Part shown: positions 11,166-22,953 of the stretch, in pieces
How the letters are laid out: every line of letters starts with the position of its first letter
How positions within the stretch are numbered: position 1 is the first letter of the stretch
Source of the DNA: Tolypocladium sp. Sup5 PDA-1
Taxonomy: Eukaryota > Ascomycota > Sordariomycetes > Hypocreales > Ophiocordycipitaceae
NCBI GenBank assembly: GCA_000750105.3
Contig: JPHH03000069.1
Location: 62,001-126,000, forward strand
DNA length: 64,000 bases
Reading direction: 5' to 3'
Made by a program: the position numbers and the translations under genes
Notes under the pieces: model-generated
What the model was told of the DNA's origin: nothing
What the model saw: only the letters and a program-made list of their open reading frames with translations
Database searches by the model: none

Positions 11166-13034
11166 TAATTAGCCCCATGGCCTGGGATTGGTGTCTCCTA
11201 GAGCTTCGAGATAAGGCAAAGACCCTCTCAAAGACGGGTTGTGTACGTTTCCTTGACTCAGTATCGCGTCTTTGTAAGTCAGATACGCTGTCTCGCTGGA
11301 TTTGTTAGAGGAGCTTCAAAGGAGAAGCACGCCCGTATTCCGCGACTGCCTGCGAGATGCAGGTCGTAGTACACTTCTCCCGGTCGATCCTAACCATTTT
11401 CCATTGGTCTATGAGCGGTCCAAGGTCTTGAGCAGTGGGGTCCAGGTTAGTGTCGGTGACGCTCTCAATACTACAGGCCAGGGCCTCGTTGCCCCGCCCC
11501 AAGTTCTCAAACCGTATGATGACGAGGCGAGAAGAGAGAACCTTCGACGCCATTGGCGCTGTTGGGCCCATTCGTGGGAGACACACCCAGAACGTTTCTC
11601 AGCACGCTTTCAGTGGCTTCCATGCGAAGTCGAGCTCGCCAGAGAAGGAGCCCGCGATGCGGCAGGGCCACCTATACGAATCACCTCATACATCAATAAC
11701 CTTCACCCGAACCTTCACAAGCCTCTCTACGAGACTATAGAAAAGCTGATATCACTATCGATTGCGCCGTGGAACGACGTTCTAGTCTACAGGAATCCAA
11801 GTCGCGATCCTCCTCGCATTAGGACGTTCGGCGTCTTCTGGTGGCCACCATTTCCCGACTGGGCACACGACCTCGATCGCATTGACAAGGACAAGACAAG
11901 CGACGAGGATCAACACGGCGGCCGGAAAGTAGAGGAATACATCTCCCAACCTTTGCCGCCTACGCCACTGCAAGTTCCATTACACCGGCAAGAGGCTCTT
12001 TCGCCGACGATGTTGGGACCAGACTGGGAGATACACGGGCCTACACTGGATTCTTGCCGCAAGTATGACGAGATTAAAACTTGGCTACAGCCAGAGCCGG
12101 GTATTTCCTTTACGTACCAAGAATGGAAGCAGGGCAAGGCAGGCCGTGCTCTGGTACCAGCTAGGGGAAACAGGGCAGCCAAGCCGCCAGCTACCCTCCC
12201 ACCCGAGCCGGATCACGAGTTTTATACTATTTCACTCCAAGAAAGCTTTCCAAAGCAAGGACTACTGGTCGTGGTTGAGATTGCCAGCATCGAGCTAAGG
12301 CCGGATCAGCCGAATATGTAGGTCACCTGTCACTTAGGATGACTTTGCTCTTCCTCTCCGAAACATACTTGCTAATGAAATTCGATCGGCCCGCATCCAA
12401 CTAGCGCCTTAACAGCTCATGCAATGACCATATTGCTGCCACAAGCGTTCTCCACTTTGACAGCGTGAACACTACGCCTTTCTCGGGAGCCTTGTCTTTT
12501 CGTGTCGAGGCTGATTTAGATTCAAAGAAACACGTCTATGGCCCTGGCCATTATGAGCCTCTAGCGGGTGTCTAAGGTGTGTCAAACCCGCGCGATCTTG
12601 GGGGGGACGACATGGGTGGCAAGGCTTTGCAGATACTTGGCACGGTATTTTCCCCGGATGGCCGTCTTGTTGCCTACCCAAACGTCCTACAACACCGGGT
12701 TGAGGCGTATGAGCTGCTTGACCGGACGCGACCAGGACGCCATCGCTTCATCGCGCTTCACCTTGTTGATCCGCATTATAGAGTCTGCTCAACGCGAAAC
12801 GTACCACCGCAACGGGATGACTGGTGGGCGGCGAATGGGCTGGGACGAATCAGCTGGGAGGAATGGGATGTGCCCCAAGAGATTGTGCGTATGATTCTAG
12901 ATGAGGTAGCGACGGAAGGGTGGCCGATGGGACTTGAAGAGGCGAAGCAGCTGCGGGAAGGGATTGTTGACGAGCGAAGTGCACGTATGGAAAAGTTGCA
13001 AGATGGGGTGGCGCGGTATCATTTTGACTGGTAA
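11166..13034 (+). pseudogene. DUF4246 family protein, degraded
   Basis: Segments in two frames together resemble the DUF4246 family of fungi. The start (from ATG 11177: LELRDKAKTLSKTG) shifts frame near 11295. A long open stretch then runs to about 12318 with family blocks RITSYINNLHPNLHKPLYE, SIAPWNDVLVYRNP and FTYQEWKQGKAG. The next expected block, which contains the conserved SWHxEG motif, cannot be found between 12318 and 12420. The frame resumes as HIAATSVLHFDSVNTTPFSG, meets a TAA at 12573-12575, then runs in the same frame to 13034 with YPNVLQHRVEAY and VPPQRDDWW. A frameshift, a lost motif and a stop make this a pseudogene. Family function is unknown to me, though the His-containing blocks suggest a metal-dependent oxygenase. 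Confidence 0.75.
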
Positions 13035-13889
13035 AGGGGCCAATTCTCCATGGCCCGACAAAAATTTCCTCCACTCATCAGTCCAATGACCACTCACCCA
13101 TTTGTCCATGGACAGCCTGGTCACCCGTCCCAGGACACTTCATCTGTCACATCCACCGCACAACCACAGTAATAATGCTGTTGAGTGCACTTCATTGCGG
13201 CGCGTGGACGGAAATAAGACTAAAGTGTTTAATCCATTGCATTACAAGCAACCCTTTTCATACCATAACGGCCAAATAATACAGCAGATTAAAACACTTG
13301 GAAGCACGTTATATATGCAGCGCAGCATTCGAGCGGCAATAGCACCTTAACTCAGCTAATCATTGGCTTTCCGCAGGGTGTTCATCAATTCCACCTCTAC
13401 CTCAGCCTCCTCAATATTGTTAAAGTTAAAGTCACGTACATCAATTCAATTAATTCAATTCGACCTCAATTCAATTTGAGCTTCACCTTGTTATAAGAAC
13501 TTTGACAGTTATTTCGTACTTCTTCGCTTTGCCTATATTTCCTTAGGAGCCACCCGTCCGTGCTCCCTCACGTAGACCTTTTCTGAATGCAAGAAAGAGA
13601 TTTGTCATATCGTGTTGGAGACTGACACGCGTCCCTGGGCAGAGAGACTGGCGGAGACAGACAGTTAGGCGAAGAAGCCCTTTCAACTAGGGGCTCGCGC
13701 CGCCCAACAATAGCTTGGACAATTCATTCTTTTCGCTTTCTTTACAACTACAAAGAGCTTCGTCTGTATCGTCTCTGGCGAATTGACTTACGCTGATGCG
13801 TTTCATCCCCTCCTTGTGTAGTCAGGCCGCGTTGTTCTCACGCAGAGTACGACACGACCCCGAAGACAGAGCCTTGTGTCGTTGCCTTA
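13035..13889. other. Intergenic region with short AATTCAATT repeats
   Basis: No gene is supported. Positions 13441-13480 contain several copies of TCAATT/AATTCAATT in tandem-like order. The stretch ends at the target duplication of the solo LTR. Confidence 0.5.
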
Positions 13890-14270
13890 CCTTGTGTTAC
13901 GACTCAGGCTGAAGGGCCACGGGATGGGCCGGCTGTGCAGGCGCTAATGCGGGCTGCACGGAACAATGGTCGGAACGATCAACCAATGAACGATGGATCG
14001 TGCGATCCATGGATCATGGCGATCCAAGGGATCATAGTGATCCCTAGGAGCGGCAGCGATCCATCGCCAGTATATAGGACCCCCCAATTTCCTCACCATA
14101 GCATAGATACCTCGCCAGCTTTCAATAACACTCTTTGGTTACGATCTACTGTCCGGGACATTCGATCCATTACCATCGTGACAAGACCAGCCCAGTGCTA
14201 CGCCCTGACCTCACCTGCCAACATAAACCTGCCGGTTTATCCCTTGGGAACCCCAAACCGTCACACCTTG
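13890..14270 (+). mobile_element. Solo LTR (family A) with CCTTG target duplication
   Basis: A 371-base LTR (13895-14265) begins TGTTACGACTCAGG, ends CCGTCACA, and is flanked by CCTTG at 13890-13894 and 14266-14270. It matches the RIP-mutated LTRs at 44.4, 46.2, 48.4, 51.4, 55.3 and 56.0 kb. This copy keeps its CA/TG dinucleotides and so shows the ancestral sequence. A TATATAGG promoter-like box at 14071 precedes a conserved GGACCCCCC stretch. Seven GATC sites crowd into 13993-14063. The 178-codon open frame across it is LTR sequence, not a gene. Confidence 0.9.
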
Positions 14271-15260
14271 TGTTGTGTGTTATACCTCACGAATCCCGAT
14301 TTTTTGCTCCCTAGACGCATCGCCGCTTTTGTGGATGCCGGCTCAGGCTCTACTCAGGGGCTGCTCACCCATGGCTCTAGGAGCTCTCGGGTTGCTCAGT
14401 CTTGCCCTATAGCGAAGAGGAGTGTGAATAGCGGCTTAAGCAAAAATAGAACTAAGCATACGGACGGCTAAAAATGACTATCGAGGTTAGATATCGAAGA
14501 GCGGATCCGATATTTTAGACGTGTACTCAAGAACTAATATACTCTCTTCTTATCTATATAAAGATATCTACTTCGCCGTTTACTTCCTTTATTCTTTGCG
14601 ACCTAGCTCTTAGTCTATAAGCTAACCTTTATAACGTCCTAACGCTCTTAAACGTATTTATTATCGCTTTCCGCTAACTCTATTAGATAGTATACTAGTT
14701 AACGATAAGAAATAAGGAAGCATGGCTAACTAGAAACCCTAACGAGTTAGTAGAACTTGCTATATAGAAATAGTCTATCTTTAGATCTGTCGTACCTTAA
14801 CCCGTACCTGGTTCGAAGGAACCTAGCACCGAGAAGTAAAAAATAATATAATAGAGAACTTATTCTATAGTACGCGTAAGTCCTCGCTTTATATTCGCTA
14901 TAAACGAGTTTTAACTTTTAATATGCCTCTAGGTTCGAAAGGAGGTTTCTAGGTTTAATACTAAAAATATTTAGATGCTAAAGTAATATACTAAGTTTTT
15001 AGGCCTTGCTATAATCGTAAAGCTAGATAAAGAAAATAAGAGATTAATTACTAGAAGTATACGAAGTATAATACGACGATTCTATAATATATAGGAACGT
15101 GTATTCTACGACTATATTCCTCTTAATACTACGCGCTCTATAGCCCTGGTAAGTTACTTAGACCTAATAGTATTACCTTTTACTACTAATAGTCCTAGTA
15201 TATTAAAGGTAAACTAGCTAGTAAAATTAGTCTCGTAAAGGGAAAGAAAGGCTATAAGAA
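14271..15260. repeat. Stretch passing from normal to RIP-mutated DNA
   Basis: Up to about 14470 the composition is normal. From there to about 15250 it becomes TpA-rich with almost no CA or TG. No open frame survives. The transition stops abruptly at the beginning of the DUF3632-like coding sequence. Confidence 0.6.
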
Positions 15261-16053
15261 ATCTTGTGGCGCACAATCGCCGATGCCGTCAGGCAGCTGA
15301 CCGAGTACAATGATAGGCTTGTTGAACTCGTCATTGAGATTCAAAAGGTTCCTGATTCAGAAGGCTATATCGCGTTTATGCAGGACTTCCAGGAGCATTG
15401 GACCGAGTTCGCATTCGACTGTAAGTTTTGTCTTGCACATTGCCAGTTCGAAATCCAGCAAACACCAGTTCCCCGACATGGACCATCTTGTTGGCCTAAC
15501 CTGCTGCTTATTCTTTATAGTCAAGGATCCAAGGTCAACTGACCCAGACCGTGCTGCAAAGCGCCAAGGCTGGTTCAACGTGAACACCTTCTGCGCAAAG
15601 CTCTCCACCTACCGCATTCCACGACTCGACCAGCGCAGCCGCGCAGCCTGGGTGATGCGGCATACGCTCGAGAAGTCGCCGTGGGAAGTCTTCCACCACG
15701 CCGATATTGACGACCGAGAAGCTGAAAACCCCGATGACGAAGTTGTCCGCGAGTGGTGCGACTACGAGCTCGAGGTCCGTGACGTTAGGGTACTCAACAC
15801 CTGGGCTCCAGTCGCTGCGGTTTGGATCAAGATCGATGGCAAGGGCCTCTACGAAATGCAGGGGCCAATGATTGGCGAGTCCGAGTGGAATCCGACAAAT
15901 TGGAAGGGGTCAAAGGGCTGGTCGAAGGAGCGGTTTGCGTACTGGAGAGATCGATTCGAGTGGATCAGCAAAGTCACTGCTTTGGATAAATCCACAAGGA
16001 CAGATGCTGCGGTGGCTGCTGGGCTGATGAAGGAAATCGAGAATGGGACCTAG
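15258..16053 (+). pseudogene. DUF3632 family protein, 5'-truncated
   Basis: Two exons (15258-15420 and 15521-16053; intron of 100 bases, GTAAGT...TATAG) encode about 230 residues. The conserved family start LWRTIADAVRQL...LVELVIEIQKVPD is seen, then an intron at the family's usual place, then a long C-terminal part with W-rich blocks (GWSKERFAYWRDRFEWIS). No ATG precedes LWRTI; a TAA lies in frame at 15255-15257, inside the RIP-mutated block. Normal family members have an N-terminal segment of several dozen residues before this point. The gene therefore seems to have lost its 5' end to RIP or to the transposon beside it. The family's function is unknown. Confidence 0.7.
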
Positions 16054-18228
16054 TGGGAGCTGTGTTAAATGGGAACATGGCTAGCCAGGTACTAGTTGCT
16101 ATCTTCGAGGGAAAGGTCCATGGTTATGATGCTACTCCTTTCCTAGCTGTGAGGAAGTGGTCTGCTTACTGTTGTTCTATCGGCAGCATTGTCGTAATCC
16201 TTACTTGACTGTTGACATGAACAGAGACGAGGCCTGTTGGACTAATGTGCTTCAAGGGCCCACCTTTCCCTGTTTGTGTTTGCATCCTCGCGAATCATGG
16301 AAAGTTCGCAAGACTGGGGTCTAGAGTGAAGATGCAGGACTAGACTGTTAGATTTCGCTGGTAGCTCTGCAAGTGCTATAAAGACACTGTTTTTGGGTTT
16401 CCCCTGTAGCATTCCGAGCTCAGTGAGCACTGGGCGGTTGGCGGAGTGCGAGGCATACCCTGCCACGGCGTTAGTTCTGCATTTCTCGTAAATGTTCTAA
16501 TGCGCATCCCGCGGACTGTAAACGCTATGACTCACTATGTCGTGGACAATGTGTTGATGCTGTCACCAACAGGAAGGGCCATCGGCCGGCCACCGCACAC
16601 GTGTAAACTGCGTGTCGTAGCTACATATCCACAGCCTGAGCCTTGCCATATACAACCTGATGGTATCATTTGAACCGAGATTCACTCGAGCTAGTGGCTG
16701 TGATTATATCTCACCCGTGAGTTCTACCCGCCTGGCGACCTATCCAAGCACTTCCGGCGCAAGCACTTGCCGAAACTGTGGGACATTGGCAAGATACGCT
16801 GCCAGATTTGTGACTCGCCTTTTGCTCGTTGGAGCCATACGCCACGCCGTGATGAACTACAGGCGATTTACTGCACTTTGAAGAGGGATAAGCGTTTTGG
16901 TCGGGCTCTTTGCGGAACTGATTCCAGAGACCACGCTGGGCTCCACGGACCAGAGGGCTGTCAACGCCAAGATAGGCTACCAAATGCTATCACGGGCTAT
17001 CATTGATATCATGACGATCTATCAACATTATCACGCCGATCAACGCATGGGTTATCAGAGCCACGGAGGGTTATCTGACCTCCCTTTCCTATGTATAATA
17101 ATAACTGTTATTTCCCGTTCAATTAGATAGAAATCAAGCTCTCTTCATTCTATGATTCTGACTGCATCCTGACGGTTGACAAGGGCAGCCATGGCCTTGT
17201 GTGAACTTGACCTGTCGTGCCCGAGCTGCGCTCCTATTGGCCCACGGGAGGTCCCTACTAAATCTAGCGGGTGGGGCCGACGGGTGCCCAACTGCCAAGG
17301 GTCAGTTCTCCCGAAGCGGAAGCGGAACTCGCGGCAGTCGGGCCAATGCTCACGGAACAAATTACCAAAAGCGAACAGTCTACGGAGTAGGTGGAGCAGC
17401 GGACTGCCATGACTAAACTGGCAAATTCTCCCGTATCCAGCACATGCCTTGGCCCTGATGTGTTGCGTAGGGCTGCTATGGAGGGCACCCTTCCGTCCCA
17501 TGCGACCAACGGGGCCGGCTCTCAGGCTCCTGAATTGCAAAGGAAGTACCCGTACAATAATATGCCAATGGCGGCATCCCGACGTGATTGATATGTAAGG
17601 GCCTCGCTCATCCCATACCCACATGCCCAGGTCCTTCCTTTCCCATTCCCAATCCTCGCCTCCCCCAATCGTCATGAGTAACAACCGAACCCTCCGTCAG
17701 TGCTTTCAACGTGCTGCATCAAAGCCCGGATAGTACGCACCAAGATGCTCGTGCTGCGTCGAACATTGACAGAACAAGCGAGCTGCCCGGGAACCTCCAT
17801 TGACTCGGCATAAACACTTACCGCTGAGCAAACGGCTCTTTTCCGCTGGTAAAACCTATCTCACCTCTATTGTCCATTGCACCGAGCTACCGCCGCGACG
17901 GTGTCTCTGACGGGAACCTCCCTCTGTGCCTGTTTCACCACCACGACTAGAAGGCTTCGAGAAGCTGTCTTGTCCATCTCCGCCGTTTCCTCTTCTCCAG
18001 TCCCCAAAGGAGCCGGGCACTTCCGCGCGAATTGCAGTTGGACATGTTCGGTGCTCTAGTCTCGGCGACAAGCCGCGTACTCATACCTCTGGAGTCACCT
18101 CGGGCGAGAGACAACTCCAATCGACGAGCTGGACTCGCAGACACACATGGCAACCATGCAACTTACTCTACGACCTCAATGGCCGTCACTCACTACCTTT
18201 ACGAACGCACACGGGCCGAAACAAGCAT
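16054..18228. other. Intergenic region, no gene seen
   Basis: 2.2 kb with overlapping short frames on both strands but no motif, splice-supported extension or repeat that I recognise. The last part should contain the promoter of the gene at 18229. Confidence 0.5.
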
Positions 18229-19047
18229 GGCCACCACCGCCTCGCCTCTCCCCATCCGCTGTGTCTCCTCCTCTTCCTTCTTCCAGCTCCCCGCCGCCAA
18301 GAAGCGCAAGCAGAGCCGCCTCCTGGAGCAGATGCGGAGCGAGCAGGCGGCGCTGCAGAAGGAGGCCTCGCTGCGGGCTCAGGCCTGGCTATATCTCAAC
18401 GACTTCCTGCACCGCTCCACCTGGAACGACCAGCTGGACCAGATCGCCATTGTGCGCGACGCCGTGCCCACCATGCCCGAGCTCAACGCGTACGGCGACC
18501 TGGACGAGGAGGAGGGCACGAGGGCGTGCCGCCGCCTCTTCAAGGCCGTCGTCGTGTGGGACGAGCTCGGCTGTAGCCTGTGGAAGACGCTGAGGGCCGC
18601 CTCCGAGCAGAGGCAGCTGGCGCAGCGGCAGTTTGAGCTGGCCGCAGCGCTCGACGGGTGCGCCGAGGGGTTTTACATTACAGCCTCGCGTCTGTCGTCC
18701 CGTCGCGCGTCAGATGCCTCGCTCGAGTCTGCGCACAGCTCCGTCTACGAGAAGAAGCAACAGCAGCCGCGGATCAAGCTGTCAAAGATGCTCAGCTCGA
18801 AGTCGTCGCGGCGACCATCCTCGGCGTCGTCGTCGACGGAGTCGACCCTGTTTGAACACTGCTCGTGCTGCGGGACGAGCCACCATTCTCAGGTCCGCAG
18901 GGGCACCACCGACCCGACTCACGAGGGCTCGCGGTCGGCGATTCCGATGATATCACACCTCTGCACCTCCGCGGTCAGGAGATGCTGGGCGTGTTTGGCG
19001 AGAGCCAGACCAGCCTGCTGAGCGCTGGGCGGCAGCAGTCGCGCTGA
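18229..19047 (+). CDS. Hypothetical protein with coiled-coil-like helix, GC-rich
   Basis: The chosen start ATGGCC has a good context; an in-frame ATG at 18032 would add 66 residues of poor quality. The frame is open to about 18892. A likely intron 18893-18978 (CAG|GTCCGC...GGTCAG|GAG) joins it to the last exon 18979-19047, giving about 244 residues ending GESQTSLLSAGRQQSR. Without splicing, the frame runs out at 19021. Residues 25-55 are charged and helical (KKRKQSRLLEQMRSEQAALQ). A W-rich helical core follows (WLYLNDFLHRSTWNDQL). The tail is Ser/Arg-rich with a CSCCG motif. Strong G/C bias at third codon positions supports real coding. No family or function recognised. Confidence 0.6.
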
Positions 19048-19807
19048 ATATTCATCACCACAAGATTGCATCTTGAGCGGCGACACTGCGTTTGGATTGA
19101 TGGACGGTGGGGGGACATTTTTTTTGGGGGGCATTCATGTACGGCGTTGGATGGACGGAAGAGCTGCTTCGATGGTATCCCACTTTGCTCTTCCAGCACG
19201 GCGTTGAAAGGACAGACTCAAAAGGTCAACGACATGGGGAGGCGATAGCAGGGGCAAACAGGGGTCTGATGACTACATGTACCTTGGGACATGAACTGTA
19301 TGAACTGGAAAGAAAGTCGCGTGGCAATTGAACCACCTCGCGTTTAAGCTTTGCTACCCATTGTTTTAGGGATCCTATGGGGTTGCCTATTCGGGGAAGC
19401 ACGAAGTCTAGCTAGGCGTCTCGTCCCGTAAATGTACACATGCTAATATAGAGTATAGAGTATAGACATGCGGGTGAAGACACCGGGGGAGAAAAGCGTG
19501 GTCTGAACAGGGTGTCCTAGCCATTGGCGATGCCCGCCCCCGTGCACCCCTCCTACATTCCGTGGCGCAACCCTCATGAGTCGGGCAAGTGTGCAACTCT
19601 TTCCGTTCTGCCGTGACAGACCGCCCAGCCCCGGCGCGGGGTCATGAAAGCATGTTCCCAGTACTCCGTACGACCACCCTCACAACCTAACGAATATCCC
19701 GTCCCGTCCCACTACAACCAAACGTACCACCGCCTTAGAGGAGACCAGGGAGCCAAGTACGGATACGGCAGCTATCTCTCATTTCTCTTCTGTCTTTAGA
19801 CGGGATA
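19048..19807. promoter_or_regulatory. Intergenic region upstream of the Zn2Cys6 regulator
   Basis: No gene is supported. The stretch between the two plus-strand genes should include the promoter of the regulator at 19808. Confidence 0.4.
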
Positions 19808-21886
19808 ATGCCAGGAGACCCTCCTGCCAGCACATTTAGCAAAGTACCGTCCCAAATTCGGGCTCGCGGTGGATGCGAGGTATGATCGCCTCTGTCGTCC
19901 ATGTCCAGCTACGATGGCTTACCATGAATGCAGTCCTGCAGAAGGCGACACACCAAATGTAAGTCGCCCGCACATCCATCTGGTAAAGGCCAAATGCTCA
20001 AAACAGTGCTTGGTTCAGGTGACGACAAGCGCCCCTCATGTACGTCGTGCGAAAGCTTGCAGATCCGATGCCAGAGACAAGAGAAACTCAAATTTCGTCA
20101 TATGACAAGGTTAGATATACTTTCAAGCTTTTGATTGTTTCTGATGTACCGAATATCAAAGATGACCCAGGTCTAGCATCAATTCTGCCTGCCCACGTGA
20201 AGGCGCATTTGAGTTCTCCTCGGATCAATACTGGATCAAAGTTCCGCAAAAGTGTACGCCATTGCTGTTCACGCAGTAGAAATTATGGAGCTGATAACTT
20301 GCAGTGTCTTTTGTCCATAGCGTGTCGGCCCACGAGTCGGTCGTAGGGTCTGGATTTACTTCCACAGCAAGGAATGACACTCCAACATTCCGCGATATCA
20401 CCTCTACGGAAGTAGAAGCTGTTGATACAACGACATCGGTTGAGGATGAATGTGTGGACTACTCGCCATATCAAGAAGACTTACCAGGTTCCTCGATTGT
20501 TCAACGGGCTGCCCCCCTTCGTCTTCCTACAGTTGAGGAAGCCTCACTTTATCGTCATTTCTTAACCAGCATGAGCGGTTGGGTAAGTAGCAGCTCTAAA
20601 TCTACCAGAAATCTAGAAACTCACTTACACTTAAAGTTTGACATCAACGATTGGAGTAGAACCTGCAGCAGAGAGCTTATCAGGAGAAGTTCTTCTAGTC
20701 GCCTGTTGCTCAAAGCTATCTACGCTCTGTCCTCAAGGCAACTTGCAAACCAGCAGCAGTTTGAATCCGATAAGGCTGATCGATATCACGACGATTGCAT
20801 GGAGGAGTTGATCCCCCGTCTAACAGATTCGGCAGTGCTCATGGATGATAACATGTTCGCGGCTACTGTTATTCTTAGAACGAAAGAGGAAATGGAAGGT
20901 AAGAAAAAGCAAACCTTCTTCATATTATGTTTTTGTGTATTTCAGCCACTGTACTCATGTCCAAACTCTGCATTTTCCTCACTAGTCGGCTTATTAACAT
21001 CTGCTGCATAGCGTACCTCGTGGATCATGAGATCTATCTTCTGGGCATCAAAGCTTTCACAAACTCCGAGCACTTTGAATATCAACTCAATCCCTTCAGG
21101 GAGGCCACATACTGGGTTGCACTCCGACAAGAGATCCATTCCGCCTTAGTCAGGCAACGGCCGCTCGGTGTCAATCTCAATGTCTCTTTCGTGGAACATT
21201 TAGCCGATTTGTCAACGGAAACAGCATGGACCAAGTCCTGCATTCTCAATCTAGCCAAAGTACTCATGTTTTGCTTTGATGAGAAGCGGAAGACCAAGGA
21301 TGAGTTTGAACGCTTATGGGCGTTCACTGCAAGATTGTCACGCACTCTACCACCTGAATACCAACCTTTCTACTACTCAAAGGAGGCCAGCGAACAGACC
21401 ACCCCGTTCCCTCAAGTATGGCTGTTGAGTGACACTGCCGGTAGGTCTCTTGTGTTTGGTTCTCGGAGTTTTCTAACGGTCCGAATAGTTCACAGTCTGC
21501 AATATTTGACCTTCTCTAAGATCTTACTATCTTGCTTCGACCCTACGATTCCAAGAGTCGGGCCTGGTAGCCACTCCTCGGCGCGAAGGAATCAGGAGAA
21601 CATCGTTAAATACCTGAGATACCTGTGCGGAATCGGGTTGTCAAATCCCGACTTTGGCCCAGGTATGTTTTTGACCTGCCTGGGGATTTCCCTGAGCGGG
21701 GATAGGATCACAGCTACAGCAGAACGTGATTGTCTGTTGGATATACTCAATCAGACCCAGACAAAGCATGGGTGGCAGTCGACTGCGATTCAACGGGGGC
21801 TATTGGAATCCTGGAGAGGAGACATGGAGTCTCAGTTCTCTTCAGACAGTCCCAGCACTTGCGTAGCGACGGATTTAGGGACTTAA
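19808..21886 (+). CDS. Zn(II)2Cys6 transcription factor, 3' end fused to transposon sequence
   Basis: Nine exons give about 522 residues: 19808-19879, 19934-19958, 20019-20109, 20171-20251, 20321-20582, 20637-20898, 21012-21440, 21489-21662, 21714-21886. Only splicing restores the zinc cluster CESCRRRHTKCDDKRPSC plus TSCESLQIRC, with all six cysteines in standard spacing. The middle and C-terminal parts match the fungal regulators with EEME...ATYWVALRQEIH, WTKSCILNLAKVL and HSLQYLTFSKILLSCFDP. The typical family end (HGWQSTAIQRGLLESW) is present. The next 20 or so residues and the stop come from pogo-like transposon DNA. Intron 20899-21011 could instead end at 20945. Introns 21441-21488 and 21663-21713 are multiples of three without stops, so retention would stay in frame. 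A nuclear DNA-binding regulator of unknown target. Confidence 0.8.
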
Positions 21887-22625
21887 ATAATATAGGATAT
21901 CGTTATAATCTTACCTCAGCCGAATACCGTTATATTATGGATAAAACCAGCATCTTCGAGGGCCTTAGCAGTAACGGTCTCGTTCTTAGTAGCTCGGACA
22001 AGACAAGTACGATAAAGAAGAGGCTAGGATCGCGTTGCTGGACTACAATTGTGGAATGTATCTCGGCTACGGGCAAGCCACTGATGCCACTCGTGATTTT
22101 CAAGGGCCAAGATCTCCAAAAACAGCGGTTCCCTGACCAGCTCGCCTTTCTCAATAGTTTGTCATTTTCTGCGTCTGCTAAGGGCTGAACTAGCGATTCC
22201 ATGGTGTTGCCTTGGCTACAAGAGGTCTTCATCCCACAGACTAAGCCCGATACGACGAGCAAGAGGCTCCTGATCGTTGATGGCCACGGAAGTCATCAGA
22301 CTAATGATTTATGTACGAATGCTTCAATAACAGTATCTATCTCCTTTTCCTAACGGCACATTCCTCGCGCGTTCTCCAGCCACTCGATGTTTCCGCTTTC
22401 TCGCCAGTTAAGGCTGCGTTCGACGAGAACTCAAGCGGATTGCTGTGATCGATGGTTCTACGCCCATTGGCAAGGCAACCTTCCTACCATGCTATCATAA
22501 AGCCAGGACTGCTGGCCTGACCAAACGGAATATCCAAAGAGGCACCTTCGTGTTGTCTATATAAGCTAAGGGGAAAGAAGAAGAGAAGAACTCGAGGCGG
22601 GCCCGCCTCGAGGCTGCAGGCTTAC
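21830..22625 (+). mobile_element. Pogo/Fot1-like transposon remnant
   Basis: Decayed transposase segments in several frames. The first (21880-22188) includes YRYIMDKTSIFEGLSSNGLV and SRCWTTIVECISATGKPL, matching the DDE domain of fungal pogo/Fot1 transposases. It ends at a TGA in the place of the conserved Trp. The next (22192-22300) holds the second catalytic block LLIVDGHGSHQT. Further pieces are LLQPLDVSAFSPVK near 22380 and IGKATFLPCYHKARTAGL near 22460-22510. Stops and frameshifts make it inactive. The left end lies within the last exon of the Zn2Cys6 gene. Terminal inverted repeats were not found. 22626-22950 shows nothing certain. Confidence 0.8.
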
Positions 22626-22953
22626 ATTTGTTAGGCGGTGTAGTCCGTAGTCTGTGCGGCGGACCGCGCGAGTCCTTCAGCCGCAATTGCCACATTCGAA
22701 ACAGACGCGACGATGCATAATGCATTTCGTATCCCACAACTCAAGGTGCGGAAGCGAAAAGCGGTGCAACGGAGCTTGATGAGCGATGCAGAGCTTGAGG
22801 ACGATGAGTGCTGGCTATGTCCGAACCCTACGTACAATTCCGTTCATGTGCTCAAATTCCTAGCTAAAATGTTGTTGACAATTCCTTTGACACCCAAGCC
22901 CCGTCCTCATTTCCAAGAATGATAAATCGTGCATTGTGAGGAAGAAGGAATCT

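Noticed and set aside
13990..14070. Regularly repeated GATC words, possible CRISPR-like or binding-site array
   Set aside because: Repeat units are too short and irregular for CRISPR and the organism is a fungus; the block belongs to the LTR.
13935..14471. 178-codon open frame on the plus strand
   Set aside because: It lies almost wholly in the solo LTR and its flank; the same sequence recurs as LTR at five or more places without a conserved frame.
17145..17684. 179-codon minus-strand frame
   Set aside because: No domain, poor start context, overlaps other equally long frames; looks like chance in GC-balanced DNA.
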